This document shows positions 1 through 12,605 of a DNA stretch of 64,000 bases, piece by piece. Under the pieces are notes generated by a model that saw nothing but the letters and a program-made list of their open reading frames with translations, did not search any database and was not told the DNA's origin. Positions within the stretch are counted from its first letter, which is position 1; every line of letters starts with the position of its first letter. The position numbers were made by a program, and so were the translations under genes. Origin of the DNA: Beaufortia kweichowensis (taxonomy: Eukaryota > Chordata > Actinopteri > Cypriniformes > Gastromyzontidae); contig CM032794.1 of assembly GCA_019155185.1 (NCBI GenBank), positions 7,231,988 to 7,295,987 of the forward strand, written 5' to 3'.

Positions 1-640
1 AAACTGAAGATAAAAAACATTTTTGGTAAAGAGAAAAAATTCAAAAATGTATAGATAAAAAAAATTTAAACAGGAAAAAAAATTCTGAAGATTAAAAAAA
101 ATTCTGAAGAGAAAAAACATGATTGAACTGAATATTTCGATCTATATTGATCTTGAATATTTAAGATGGAAAAAAAAGATAAGAAAAGATAAAAGATGAA
201 AATTGAAGATAAAAATTGAAGATAAAAAATTCAAAAATGTATAGATAAAAAAAATGTAAACAGGAAAAAAAATTCTGAAGATTAAAAAAAAATTCTGAAG
301 AGAAAAAACATGATTGAACTGAAATTTTGATCTAATTTCTTGAATATTTAAGATGGAAAAAAAAGATAAGAAAAGCTAAAAAGATAAAAATTGAAGATGA
401 AGATAAAAAAACATTTTTTGGTAAAGAGAAAAAAATGTATAGATTTTGAAGGAAAAAAAAAAAATTCTGAAGGAAAAAATTCTAAAGAAAAAAAAAAGGT
501 GGAAAAAAAATGTAAAGATAAAAAAAATGATGAAGAGAAAAAAATGTTTTTGAAGGTGGAAAACTAAATTTGAAGAGAAAAAAATTATGAAGAGAAAAAC
601 GTTTTAAAAGTTGAAATAAAAAAATTAAAGATGAAATTTT
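1..640. repeat. A-rich tandem repeat with a unit of about 190 bp
   Basis: The block is made of GAAGATAAAAAA-like words. A larger unit is duplicated: TCAAAAATGTATAGATAAAA occurs at 41 and again at 231, and the sequence after each copy agrees for most of the 190-bp period. A partial third copy begins near 410 with the ATTTTTTGGTAAAGAGAAAA motif also seen near 20. After about 450 it decays into simple A-rich sequence. It probably continues left of the window. Confidence 0.85.
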
Positions 641-2796
641 TTTATTTTATGAACATTTTATTACCAGAATTTTTAAGAGGATAAAGAGAAGAAAATCTTT
701 AGGGCTGTGCTCTAGGGAGAAATATAAGGACACAGGCTAGTTTTACACTTTATACTCTGGTATTTTTTCCTCAAAGCAGGATTTCAATTCCTTTGAAGAC
801 AGATACCTTCAAGTCTTGACTATGATAAAGTATTTTCCGTTTTGAAAGCTTTAATTTGTGAAGCCGAACATTTTGCATGGAGGAAGCACCAACTGTGGAG
901 AAAATGAGAAAGTAAAAGGATAAGAGCCATAAATCATGCAAGCTGAATGTGGAACACAGAATTTAGATAATTTTTGGGCTGTTCTTAAGAAGCATTGCAG
1001 TAATAGTTCTTATGAAGTTACACGGCTCTGAATATTTGTGTTCAACACCTGCATGCTTATTCTCATGGTTTGTAATATGCAATAAATGTTGTCTTTTTTA
1101 AAGCCAAAACATAAAAAGGCACACCAATTGTTGGCTATTTAAACGCAAGACTGCCATTGAATTAACATTCTGGCAAAGTCTTCTTGTTTTTGTCTCACAT
1201 ACAGTAAGGATTAAAGTTTCTTCCTTCCATTAGGGGTCTCTGTTGCTACATCATAAGTCCTCTCTCACACATCCTTGAATCCTAAAACAGACAAAGGGAT
1301 TTTTGTAGACATTCATATGACAGCAGCTTGCAGACCTCGACTGCCTACAGGGTCCATCACTGCACCTTCCTCACTGCCCTGAGCCCTTAGAAATGCTAAT
1401 ACATCTAATTAGGCGAACAGTACTCCTCAACCGCAAACAATAGCTATTTAAATAGCTCCAGCGTGAACAATATCTATCTGTCTGTCTGTTAAAGGGCACT
1501 ATGATAGACTTTGATGATGGAGACATCGATGCCAACCTTACGACTTAAGAGTAAGTCCCTTAAGTCCTCACGGTGCCTAATTTGCATATGATTTTGATGA
1601 ATGGGTTAGATTCAAGACCATCGTCTGTTGTTGGTGGGTGAAGAGGTTAATTTGTTCATTATAATGGTTCGGTTTTATTCCTCTCCTCGAATGCCAGCCC
1701 TATCATTCAGTTGCCCACACACCAGAGCTAATGTTAAAACTTTTGTGCACTAATTGTGTTGATAAACAATGTAATTAATGTTTTTCTACTCACCACAGCA
1801 GTATTGAGTAAAACACAATTAATGAGTATTATGAGAATTTGGAATGAAAGGCTAAAGCTATTGAACAGCATCGGCGCGGTTTAAGGCATGTGGCTGGGGA
1901 GAAAAGATAAACCTGCTAGAAATTGGGGAGTTTTGTACTTCTTAAAGTTGAGTTATTCATGATTTTCACCCTTCACTTAATAAAAGATGATGCAGGCATA
2001 GAAAAAGGCTTTTTCTAAAGAAAAAATACCCAAAGCGGAACTAAAAGACGTAATTATTCTAGCTCTTTGGTATTTATTGGTTTATTCCATTGGCTTCCTT
2101 CCCTTCATTGACCATTTATATCCTTGGGGTAGAAGGAACACATTTCATAATACCAGACTCTCCACATACAGCCGTGGTGTATGATTAAGCTTTTCTTCTT
2201 CCATTCTTTTTTTACCGTATAATTCACCGCCTCTAATTTAGAGGAGCAAGCATATCGGCAGGGACATTTCAGAATAAATTGAGTGTGAAGATTGAAAGGA
2301 ATTAATGTCTACTTGACTGTGTGCAGAATGCTCCCCGCCACATGAAAAAGAAGGAAAATGGTGGCAAGGACAGTATTTCTACGGTGATTTGTACATTAAA
2401 GGTTGACTTAGCAAAGTCAATTAATGTTCCTTACTCCAGAGACTCTTCCGTCTCCAAACTCCCTTTGTTCAATAAAAAGACCAGTGGACAATTTCCAGTA
2501 CAAAATGTCTCAAAGCCTTTTCTTTACTACTTTTTATCAAATTTCACAGACTCTGTAGGAGGTAATATACTTAGCCTTTACTTTAGGTCTCTTCTCACAT
2601 CTACCAAATTACACAGTCATGGGCAGTTTTTTCTTAAAATTACAGATTTAGTGACTTCAAGGTGGGTAAAATGAGGTGACTGGGTCACAGAGAAGGTAAT
2701 TTTTTGGTGTGTAACCTCAAATATACTATGATGTATGATTAAATATATGATTTATGAGCAATTTAGCTATTAGCTCAATGGATCCTGGGAATTGGA
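641..2796. other. Non-coding, no recognisable feature
   Basis: AT-rich single-copy-looking sequence on the 3' side of lrrc4c. The 117-codon plus-strand frame at 2321-2674 has no domain and ordinary intergenic composition. Confidence 0.6.
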
Positions 2797-2842
2797 ATTT
2801 ACATTTAGGCATTTAGCTGACGCTTTTATCCAAATTACAATT
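2797..2842 (-). repeat. Fish retroposon tail fragment
   Basis: Reads TTTACATTTAGGCATTTAGC then a GACGCTTTTATCCAAA-like stretch. Read on the minus strand this is the GGATAAAAGCGTCTGCTAAATG-type tail found at the 3' end of many teleost SINE and LINE copies. Recognition is from memory; the rest of the element is not visible. Confidence 0.6.
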
Positions 2843-3930
2843 TGACAATGGAGCGACATAAAAATAAAAAACTTTTGTCAAATCTTTAGCAGTGTTGCTA
2901 TTAGAGGAAAATGCATTTTTTTATTCATTTCATTTTGTAGCTGTAGACAAAAGAATCGGTGACTGATAAGAACCAAGCAGGAAATTGAGAGGGCCGTTAT
3001 TCAGTTCTTTGTTCCTATTGCTTCGAATTACAGCCCATGGATTCATATTACAACAGCAACAACCTAAAATGTTTAATGAAATTGTCTCTAAGAAATGTTT
3101 TCTCCTTCACAAACATTGATATTAATGTTTTAAGTTAATTGGCTCTAATAGCAGTTTGGAGACCATGTCTTTGAAACATATTGCAGATATTGAGAAAGTC
3201 TAATCATGAACTCCTAATTAACACACGACATTTTGTTATTTATAGTGTATAGTATGGCTCAAAAATGCAAATATGCAAAACTACATTTCAGCTGTTTATT
3301 GTATACAAGCTTGTTAGTATTGAAAATCCTTAATTTCTCTCTATAGCCGTTTTAGAAATCTTTGTGGCCAAACAATCAGAGATAAGCATTACACCACCAT
3401 TTTACTAATATGAAATGTAAATGTGACATTCTCCATTATGTCAACACCTTGCAGACCCATTTTTCTTTTTTCCATCTTTCGTTTCTTTGAAGAGCTCCTC
3501 TTCATGACAATAGCCAGACACAACAGGGTAAACGCATCTTTCTCATCAAGTTTTCATTGATTATCTAAGGTTCCCAGCCGGCATATTATACTGTGCATAA
3601 TGAAATCACAACACCTCTGTGTGATTAGTTTTTTCACGCATCTGGGTAAGAAGCTACATGGGAAACATATTCATCTACATACATAAACACTGATGATGTG
3701 CTTACAGTATATCACATGAACCTTAATGTAATCTGGAAATCTTTAATCATAATATTTTCAGCATGACTACATGTATTTGGATACATTTTGCCTCTGTCAT
3801 GCAGTACAGAAACACCCATGAAAAGTGTGTCTAGTTCAGTTTTTCATAGTCTGACACATCATCAGACATTAGTTAGGTGCTAACTTGTTTTCTTGTACTG
3901 TTCTAGTTTCAGGATGTTTGCTCCTAAAAG

Positions 3931-3962
3931 GAGTGCGCTATATAAATACTAATTATTATATT
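3931..3962 (+). repeat. Retroposon-tail-like fragment
   Basis: GAGTGCGCTATATAAATACT followed by AATTATTATA resembles the GCGCTATATAAAT plus ATT-repeat tails common on fish retroposons. Short, so the assignment is tentative. Confidence 0.4.
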
Positions 3963-4682
3963 TGTTAGACCTCCAGCCTATATGATGAAAGTGATTGACA
4001 GCGGAGAGGGTCTCACTACAGGGTAATCCATCTTCAAATTACTGGCATTAAGTTCACAATGTGAGAGATAATGTCATTTTACGGCTAATCAGCTAATGGA
4101 GCCCAAATCCATTTTCACCTAAATAGGAGATTCACACATACACACACGCATACACACACTCATATTAACTTAATGGCAATGCAGAGACAAGGGATGAAAC
4201 TAATGAATGCAAATGCAATTTGCAGCCACCTCTCACTCAGACCACATGATGAAAAACAAGGCTAAACTTAAAAGTGGTATGAAGTGTGTTCTCAATTTAG
4301 ACAAGCCCGAAGGTAGCCACAGAAAACTGTAAAAACCCATTTTTCGAGAAGAAAGAAAATCTGAATGTCAGCTATTACATTTCTCTCTCAAGAGTTCACA
4401 GTGTGTGCATCTTCCGACCTTTGAGGACCTTCACAGAAAGCAGTTTTGTTCCAGTCTGATTCAGTCTGTACTTGATTCAGTTTACTGACGTAGGTCTGGA
4501 GTTACTCTGAAGTACTTTTGTGAAGGAATAAATACCATCAAGACAAGTGGTTCTGTTGCTGTCTCTATAGGAGAAATAAAACGATAGTAAATCAATCAAG
4601 ATGACACAAACACAAGCATTTCATACAGACAGATATGTATGCAGTATGTACATGCACATAGATTGAAAAGACTGAAGATGTT

Positions 4683-4822
4683 TTGATGGTAACCAAACAT
4701 CCCCCATTGATTTCCTTTGTATGGACACGGAGACATTTCTCAAAATATATTTTTTGTGTTCTACAAAAGAAAGACTCGTACATGACAAAATTATTATTTT
4801 TGAGTGAATTATCCCATTTAAG
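4683..4822 (+). mobile_element. Decayed cyprinid MITE, right half
   Basis: Carries the order of motifs typical of this family: GGTAACCAAACAT, a TTGTATGGAC-like step, TCTCAAAATATATTTTTTGT, a TTCTACAAAAGAAAG block, and the end TTTTTGAGTGAATTATCCCA with TTTAA. Intact copies end in a TTTTTGGGTGAACTATCCC-type inverted repeat. The left terminus is missing or too diverged to see. Confidence 0.65.
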
Positions 4823-7800
4823 ACGTATTTTGTTTAAAACCAAAGTGTCCAAATTTATTGAAATAATTTTAATCACATTGTTAAAACCTAGGTTTTCATC
4901 CATGAACCAATCTGAATTAATTACTAAACATGAAATGTTTTTCGTTGTTGTTGTTGGAAGTGTGGTGACAATCTGTGTACATCCTTAGAGAATTCCTTCT
5001 TGTAGCAGAACAGAACAGTCATGGCATGAGTCTGGTTTTACAATCTGATTAATATGATCAATTTCAACAGACTTAGAGATTCCGGTGACAGAACTGCTTT
5101 ATAATAGTACTGACTCAGAGTAAAGTGACGGCAAAGAACAGCTATTTTTTCCTAAAACCACAGTAATGGTGTTGATATAAAATAGATGCTAAGTATCTGC
5201 AGCGATATTAGCATGTTTTATCTGATAAGCCCCTCCGGGGTATGTGTTTTCCTAACTAACTTCAGTAGTGTGTGATCAGCTAAAAATTGTGACTGAGAAG
5301 CTAATTAAGCCAAGACAGGGCAACATTTGCATTTCTGACACGAGGAGAAATATGACAGCGTGGTAATAAACAACGTAAAAGTCCTTTTTAGAGTCAAATT
5401 ATTCATGATTAGTCTGTTCTGTGCAGATAGCTCTAATCTTGCCCTTTAGGTGCGGATCACTCTTGCCAAACATTCACGCAATTTGGTTTATTTAAATTAT
5501 AAATTGACTGTCCCAGTCTTTGCGCCCTAAGTGTGCAAGAAGGGCACCTCAAGTTTAAAATGCTTTTTTCCAGACTTTCATACTTACAGGAAGTGTGAGA
5601 AGATCTTGGCATATTTTACAGCAGAGCCTGTTTGTTAATGAACTGATCTCCACTTGTTTAATATATAAGAAAAAGCAGCACGGCGCATGCCAGTATTATA
5701 ATTTGTTAATGCAAATGACACTAATTCGTGACATTGACAGATTTATAAAAAAGTAGATGTGAAATAAAATAGCGGTAGTTATTCAACATCTAACATGGCC
5801 AGGTTCAAAACCCAAGTCATCTGTTCACTGTTTATGTAGATTTTGGCAAATGTGTGTTTTGGAAAAATGAATGTTTCTTTACTGTTGCTGCTGCCAACCC
5901 CTCTCATTAGTCCAAAAGTGTACAGTTATAAAGGGCCTTAATATTTACTGGATTTCAGCCATGCATATTTCATTATGATCCCATTTAAAAGGCTTGGTGC
6001 AAAAAACAAAAACTAATTATTAGTGCAAATTATGGCTTTCGATTAAACAATCAGAAAATTGGTACCATCCTGTAAACTTAGGTCAAACAACCTGTGAAAA
6101 ATTATACTGAACAGATCCATTTTTAGAGGCCTCGCTCTTTAGACAACACAAGCGTTCTTTGAGGTAAGAGTGAATTAAGAGGCATCCCTTCTAAGCATTT
6201 CTGAAAGCCCAGGTTATTCTAATTCTACATCCACAAGAAGACTAAGTAATCAAATGCACGGCAGATAATTTAATGGCAAAATGACCTTTCTCGTGGCTTG
6301 ATAATTAGGAAGGCAGATAAGGGAATCAGGCCTAAAGAACCATTACTATGCATAAAGAGGGGGGCACATCACACATCACAGTGGCCTGTCAGAGGTTTGC
6401 TTTTGTCCGGAAACAACTTACAGTATCAGGGCTTTAACTTTCCCCTAACTGTGTTATCGTGCGACTATTGTCATTTACATTGGGCAACAAGCCTAAATAG
6501 CGTGTAACATCATCCAAACAGAGTTTCCCAACAAGCTCCTGCTTGGAGTTTGATATTCATGAACTGCTTTCATCTATAATGGTGCTGTCCAGGTCTCTTA
6601 CAACCACTTTTGTTGAGCTCACTCTCAAAGTTTATTAATTTATTTAGAATACGAGTAGATGATGAATGGCATTGGTCTTAAATGAAATGAGTCACTTTTG
6701 CATATTTATGTATAAAGCTATTAGATTTCTGGCTTTTTGCCATTATGGGTGCTCGTGGAACTATACTTTGTCTGAAATTGTATTCAAAATATGTAAATGT
6801 TTTATATCCAACATATGTATACAGTAATTATATACAGTTCTTTATAGTCTGTTATTATTAGAAAGCTTTTAAAAGAGCTGAAATGTGGAAAGTAATTGAA
6901 TGAAAACTGAAAATCTAGAACAGCATGTCAAATCTCACACTCAGCCTTCCAAATCTAATTTAAAACCTTTTTTGGATGATTACTCAAAGACATTTCAGAA
7001 ACACGAGTAATCCAGCCATGTCATTGTGTTTACATGCAGAACTTGTATTTTTACAGCTATTTCAGAGCAAACCTAATGGCTGTGAATGTTCTTTATCTTG
7101 ATACCGACACCAGAAATGTCATTTTGGTCTCTTGCACTGAAAGCCACCAGTGGACCAGTGCAATACTACATCTAGAACAGATTTCATGATAAATCACCAG
7201 ACTGCACTCAGAAAATAGATGGGCTATGATGACTGATTGATGAAGTACTGCAGCATATTGTGTAACTAACTGCAGATTTGTTTTGTTTTCTAGTGATGTT
7301 TGTTAACGTGCCAAATTCTGAGCCCTATGCAAACACACACACACATCATCATCATCTGCCAGTTTTTTAGCCACCCACCCATCTGCCTTTTAGCCTACAT
7401 ATCAGGCTGATCTGTTCTACTCTTTTCTCATACTCGTCACTTCATTTTGATCTAAACACAATCTCTTTCTCGCTCTCTGTCTTTCCACACTGAGTAATGG
7501 TCAGAAATTCAATCACTTGAACATGCATGTGGTACATTTTAACATCTACAACTCATAGCTGAAAGGACCATTATGTAAGAATGGTTTTGAACCTAAATCC
7601 ATATCCTCTGTCAGCTCGAATACGGGTACAGTTTGTGAAGTTGCATTGCACGCTCTGTGAGTGAGACGAAAATTATGTTTCTATGGCAACAAGTGCAGTA
7701 TTGTTAGGAGGTCAGAGACAAACAGAAGGAGGATACAGATTAGGACATTAACAAGAGAATTACAAAAGGAGCTTTGTTTAGGAAGTACAGTATTAATGAC

Positions 7801-10800
7801 TTATAATAAAATGTTTCTATTACTTGCTCTTATTCATTTTACATCCTGCAAATTAAAAAATAATTACAGAAACAAACAATTATATAGATATACACATTGT
7901 AGGCTTTGCACAAATAGGGTGCAAATTAGGGCTTTATACTGTAAGCTTTTTTATCCGAAACAAATTATATATTAAATAAGTCTTTACCTTGGCAAAATGC
8001 TTATTGTATTCTTCACGAGGTCAACCTAAATATTACTTGAGCTATTATATCATTTACGATAGAATAAGTATAAAGTAATGGTTACAGTTTTAACCTAATT
8101 TAAGCCATCACTCAGTAGTGAACCTAAGTAAAAGTAAAAGTATTTAGGAAGAAAAATATCTATTTCTTTATTTTTCTTACAGTAACTTTGGAAACGGCTA
8201 AATGGCTGAGCTTAATGAATGCAATCACTTCTATGGTCTCACAAGGTACTAAAATGTTTCATGAAGCATCAGGATGTTTTTCCACATTTGAATGACAGAA
8301 ATGGCTTTAAACTGCAGTATGTTATGTTTTTTCACAAGGACACCCATTTACGCACATTTACATACACATGTAAAAACCTGTACTTGCAGGCATAACAACT
8401 TATCATATTTGAAAAACAATCCATCAAGTAATCAAAGCTGAAGCATCTCCCACAATATCAGGCTACATCCACTTCAACATTATTTTTTATGCCACAGAAC
8501 GATTACTTGATTATTTTTTGTTATTGGGCTCAAAAACAAACAGTTAAAACTTTACATGGTCACATGAACAAATCAGATAAATACATATTAGATCTATGAC
8601 CACATGTTGAAATTTCGATGTTTAGAAAACTGCTCAGAAGAAATCTAATCTGTGTCACATCGAGGAAAAAAATAAATAAGAGTTGCTCCTGGTACACCTT
8701 GTTGTGTGAAATCAGCCAATGACCCTGAAAGTGGTGGTTGCTCTAAATTGTCACTACTGTGCCCTGGTTGATTGATACCGGGCCACAGAGATCACCACAT
8801 ATCTTGCTATCACACATATCTCTATTTCTGCACTACTGTCCATGTAGAGCTGCGATCATTAGAGCGCCTACCGGCAGCCTTTTTCTACAGCCCAATGGAG
8901 GCTGTACAGGGTACATCAATATCAATACTGAGCAATGGCAATAACAAAAGCTTTTTTGACACCAGCATTAGTCTTCCAAATCACCCCTTCTGCCTCTCAG
9001 CATAAGGCTGTAATGTTTGTGATTTCTCTCGACAGCACAATTTAACACCCACAGTTCAAGCAAGGCCATTGCCTTGGGCTCTAAACGGGGTTGACCGATC
9101 TCACAAAGCTATTAAAGAGTGAAAAAGTGAATATGAATTTGATTTTATGTGTTAGCAACATAAAAAAGAAACTCATGCGGGATGTTTGTATAAACAATAA
9201 TGAGCTGATGTGTTGAGAAAGAGGGGCGTAATTATTCTTACAGCAAAAACTTACCTATAATGTGCTCGTCAATGATGCTTATGGTGGGGTTTTGGTAATT
9301 TACCTCAAAATGATTTCAAATCCAGGACTGATCCCAAATGTTTGTCTAAGTGATTAAAACCCAAATGGTCAAAGTTTTAATTGTAAAAAGCTGTACCTGA
9401 GCCAAGATTCAATGGAAACTAATATGCTGAGCTAGGTGTACAGACTGTATTATAATTTACTATCATTTATGTCACACAACCCATCAACAAATAAGGGATT
9501 GCATTTAAAATGATAAAGGACATGCTCAATGAGATCGGTACTTTTTGTATTTTCACAATTATGCTTCTATATTTACAACAGTTCACCTATTCTCTAAAAA
9601 AGTTGGACCTAATTGATCTCACTGGAGCACAAGTTCCTGCCCCCTGTTTGTTACATAAAGCAGAGAAAAGCACGGTTTTAAAGCATTTACAGAATAATGC
9701 ATTAAAAGCCTGCCCCGGGAGGTCACATTAAACAGTATTGAACAGTTCAAAAATAGACATAATGAATACACACAGGAAACACAGCTACTGGACAAGCCAT
9801 TGCCTCTATGGTTATTATTATTACTTATTAAACACAAGTAGGTCCACAATATATCTAGTAATACTATGTAATATTTGCCATAGTACCATAGTACCAACTG
9901 CAACACGAACCCTTACTGTAATGTTAATGACCCAGAAAATAATGGTTACAGCTTTTCTGTTATCACTTATAATTATTGTCCAACCTTATTTGTGTGTTTA
10001 ACCACACAAATTTAACCACAGTCTAATTTTAGAAGATAATCAGCAAAGTCACTTACAGAATGTCTATTTAATTCACGGCAGAAATTACTGGCTACATGAC
10101 ACATAGCATCTCGATGGAATATGTTTACAGTAGCATCATTAAGGCAGCTCCAAGCTTTGTAAATAAATTGTTTTAGTAAAGTTAATTAGCTTGTATTTCA
10201 TGCCAATATGTTCACAAACATATCTGATATTACATGTTTTATTTATAAAAAATAAAATAGGCCTCAACCTACATCAAGCCATTGGTTTTCCTCTCGACCA
10301 TATCTTCGCAATGAACTCTGCACCAACTTTATGAAACGTCAGCCTGTTCGAGATGAGTTCAACTCTATTTTCCATCTCAGTTGGACAAGATCTGTCAATG
10401 TCCTTATGCTCCAGGTTCCATCAGGATGGTAACAGGCAGAAGACTGGCAGCTACAGTAATACCCTTGGGTTTTCTTTGCTCATCTCAGGACACTATTGCT
10501 GTCTCTCTCAGAGCTCACCGCACACAATTCCATTAAACTGTCACATCTTTCCAAATGACTTTCCTCTGTCCATGGAAAAAGACCCTCATATTCAATGGCA
10601 CAGTACTCAACACAAGCAATAAACAGCAGGTGCTTGGCTAGCAACAACATTAGCATGATTAGGATAAAATAAAGTAAAGGTCACTCATTTTGAAAGCTAG
10701 CTAAAGTGCAGAATATGCTAATGGCTTCTGCTTCATTTTCTATTTTTGCATCAGCTGCCATATCACAAATTTAAGGTCGTCAGCATTGTTACTGCCTGTT

Positions 10801-11960
10801 ATTAGAAACTCAGGGACATCCTTTATAAAAGGAAGGAGTCATTTAAGAGGTGTATAGCAGACAGGTGGCACGGTAACAAGACCTCACCAACTAAAAGATT
10901 TAGTGATTAGATCTAAAACTTGTTGTTTTCCAAATGAAAATTATGTTAATTCTTATTTTTTAAAACAACCATTTCATCGTAGAATCTTACACACAGATAT
11001 TTTGTCTCTTTGGCAGTTGGCATACATTGTTTTTTGTTACAGAGAAACAATCTCTTAAGGTCATTTCTGCCAAACAGTCTTTTGCAAATCATTTCACGTT
11101 CTATACAAGTTATGGATCTAACCACGACAGCTGTTATTTACCATTCTTGAGTTGTGAAAACATTGTAATGCAGTTCAGAGCAAGAGTTAGGGTATCAATA
11201 TCAAGAGAATATTTGCTGTGATTAATGCTGTTTTCTATCAACGACAAACAGATGGAGTTGATAAAATATAGCTATAGGCACCAAGGCCTGACAATGTGAT
11301 TGTCTTAAGACTGCAGAAATACTGTTTGTAACTGGCTATATAATCTTATCTAACCATAAAATGTCCCCAAATATAAAATGTTTCAAACACTGAACGCAGT
11401 ATATCATAACCATGTCCAACAACAACACTGCATCTTGCAGTACAGCAAAAGTCAGTGGACTTTTGTAAATAACACAATGTCCTGACAACATGCTATCTAA
11501 TAAAGCAACAATAATAAAAGGCAGCTTGAACTTTCTTAGTTTTTGTCTTAACAAGCACAAAAACAGATGGGCAACAGGATTTTGAATGGATTGCTTGGTT
11601 TTTCTTGTGCTCTGTATCCATACCATCATTTAATCTCATTCTGCATGAAGTTGCAGTCAAACTAAACTTTGTGCTTCATTCTCTTCTATTGATATGCATG
11701 GCAAACATCACATTCTAATACAAAAGAAAACAAACTGGTTTAAAAAGTAATTTAAAAATCACATTTTACAGTTCAGTTGTTTTGTAATAATACGCTATAA
11801 AACAATTAACTTTTTGTCAGTCGGTGTTCTGTTCTGTCATTTTTGTGTTGCAAAACCAAAACATTAATTCATTTTAAAATATCTAAAAAAGTCAAATTAA
11901 AACGCTGCTTGGTAGAAGCAATAAACTACTAAAGACATATTTTACGCAAAAGGGGGATTT
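4823..11960. other. Non-coding, no gene seen
   Basis: AT-rich sequence with only short domain-free frames, the longest about 104 codons at 7661-7975. A small CA then ATC run sits at about 7332-7356. No RNA gene or intact transposon was recognised. Confidence 0.55.
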
Positions 11961-12240
11961 ACTTACGTCGCTGAAACATCGTTTGATCTCCCATCTCTGA
12001 CATTGAAAACAAAAGACTTAAGGGTGGTATGTGGTGTGACACTGGAACTCCTAAAAGCTAATAAAAGTACCATAAAAGTAGTCCGTATACCTCTCATGCC
12101 TTCTTATATCAATTAACAGCTTAATACGAGCTTTATACGATGAACAGACCAAATGTAATCGATATTTATTTAAAGTACTACACACTCGAATCTGAGGTGA
12201 AAACGCGCGTTGTTTACGTACGCGCAGAACGCGCCACATG
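11961..12240 (-). promoter_or_regulatory. CpG-rich patch with a donor-like site, possible orphan first exon
   Basis: CpG sites cluster at 12195-12235 (ACGCGCG, ACGTACGCGC, ACGCGCC). On the minus strand a GTAAGT follows CGAC, with the intron starting at 11966. This looks like a small promoter plus first exon of a minus-strand transcript leaving the window at its left end. It lies 3' of lrrc4c, so it is not part of that gene. The short frame inside it (12051-12239) has no recognisable feature. Confidence 0.25.
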
Positions 12241-12408
12241 GAAAAGATTGCAAGAGAAAACCCCCCACAAAGTTTGGGTTTTCCAATAATCTAAGGTAAA
12301 TAAGATTTGAGAGCCGATTATTTTGGAATATAAACCTACTTGCCCCACGCCAATTTCCGTGTATGCTCAGTGAATGTTTTGATCAGTCTGGCAGTAGAGT
12401 TCTAATGC

Positions 12409-12605
12409 TGCGTTCCAGAAACCTCGGATTTAGGTATTTCCCACCTCAACCAGGTAATAACATCCGGAACGGCGATTGTTTAATGTTACTGAATATTTTT
12501 TATGTCTTAATGTTACTAAGTCACTTGTAACTACATCCGTGTACTAAATCCAGACGTTGCTTTTGGTTTTTAGCTGGGAAATATCCTAAATCGCTGTTCT
12601 TGGAG
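12409..12605. mobile_element. Imperfect foldback element
   Basis: The arm at 12422-12443 (CTCGGATTTAGGTATTTCCC) is the imperfect reverse complement of 12573-12596 (CTGGGAAATATCCTAAATCG). Weaker pairing continues outward between GTTCCAGAAAC and GTTCTTGGAGAC. This geometry suggests a MITE of about 190 bp. Family not identified. Confidence 0.45.
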
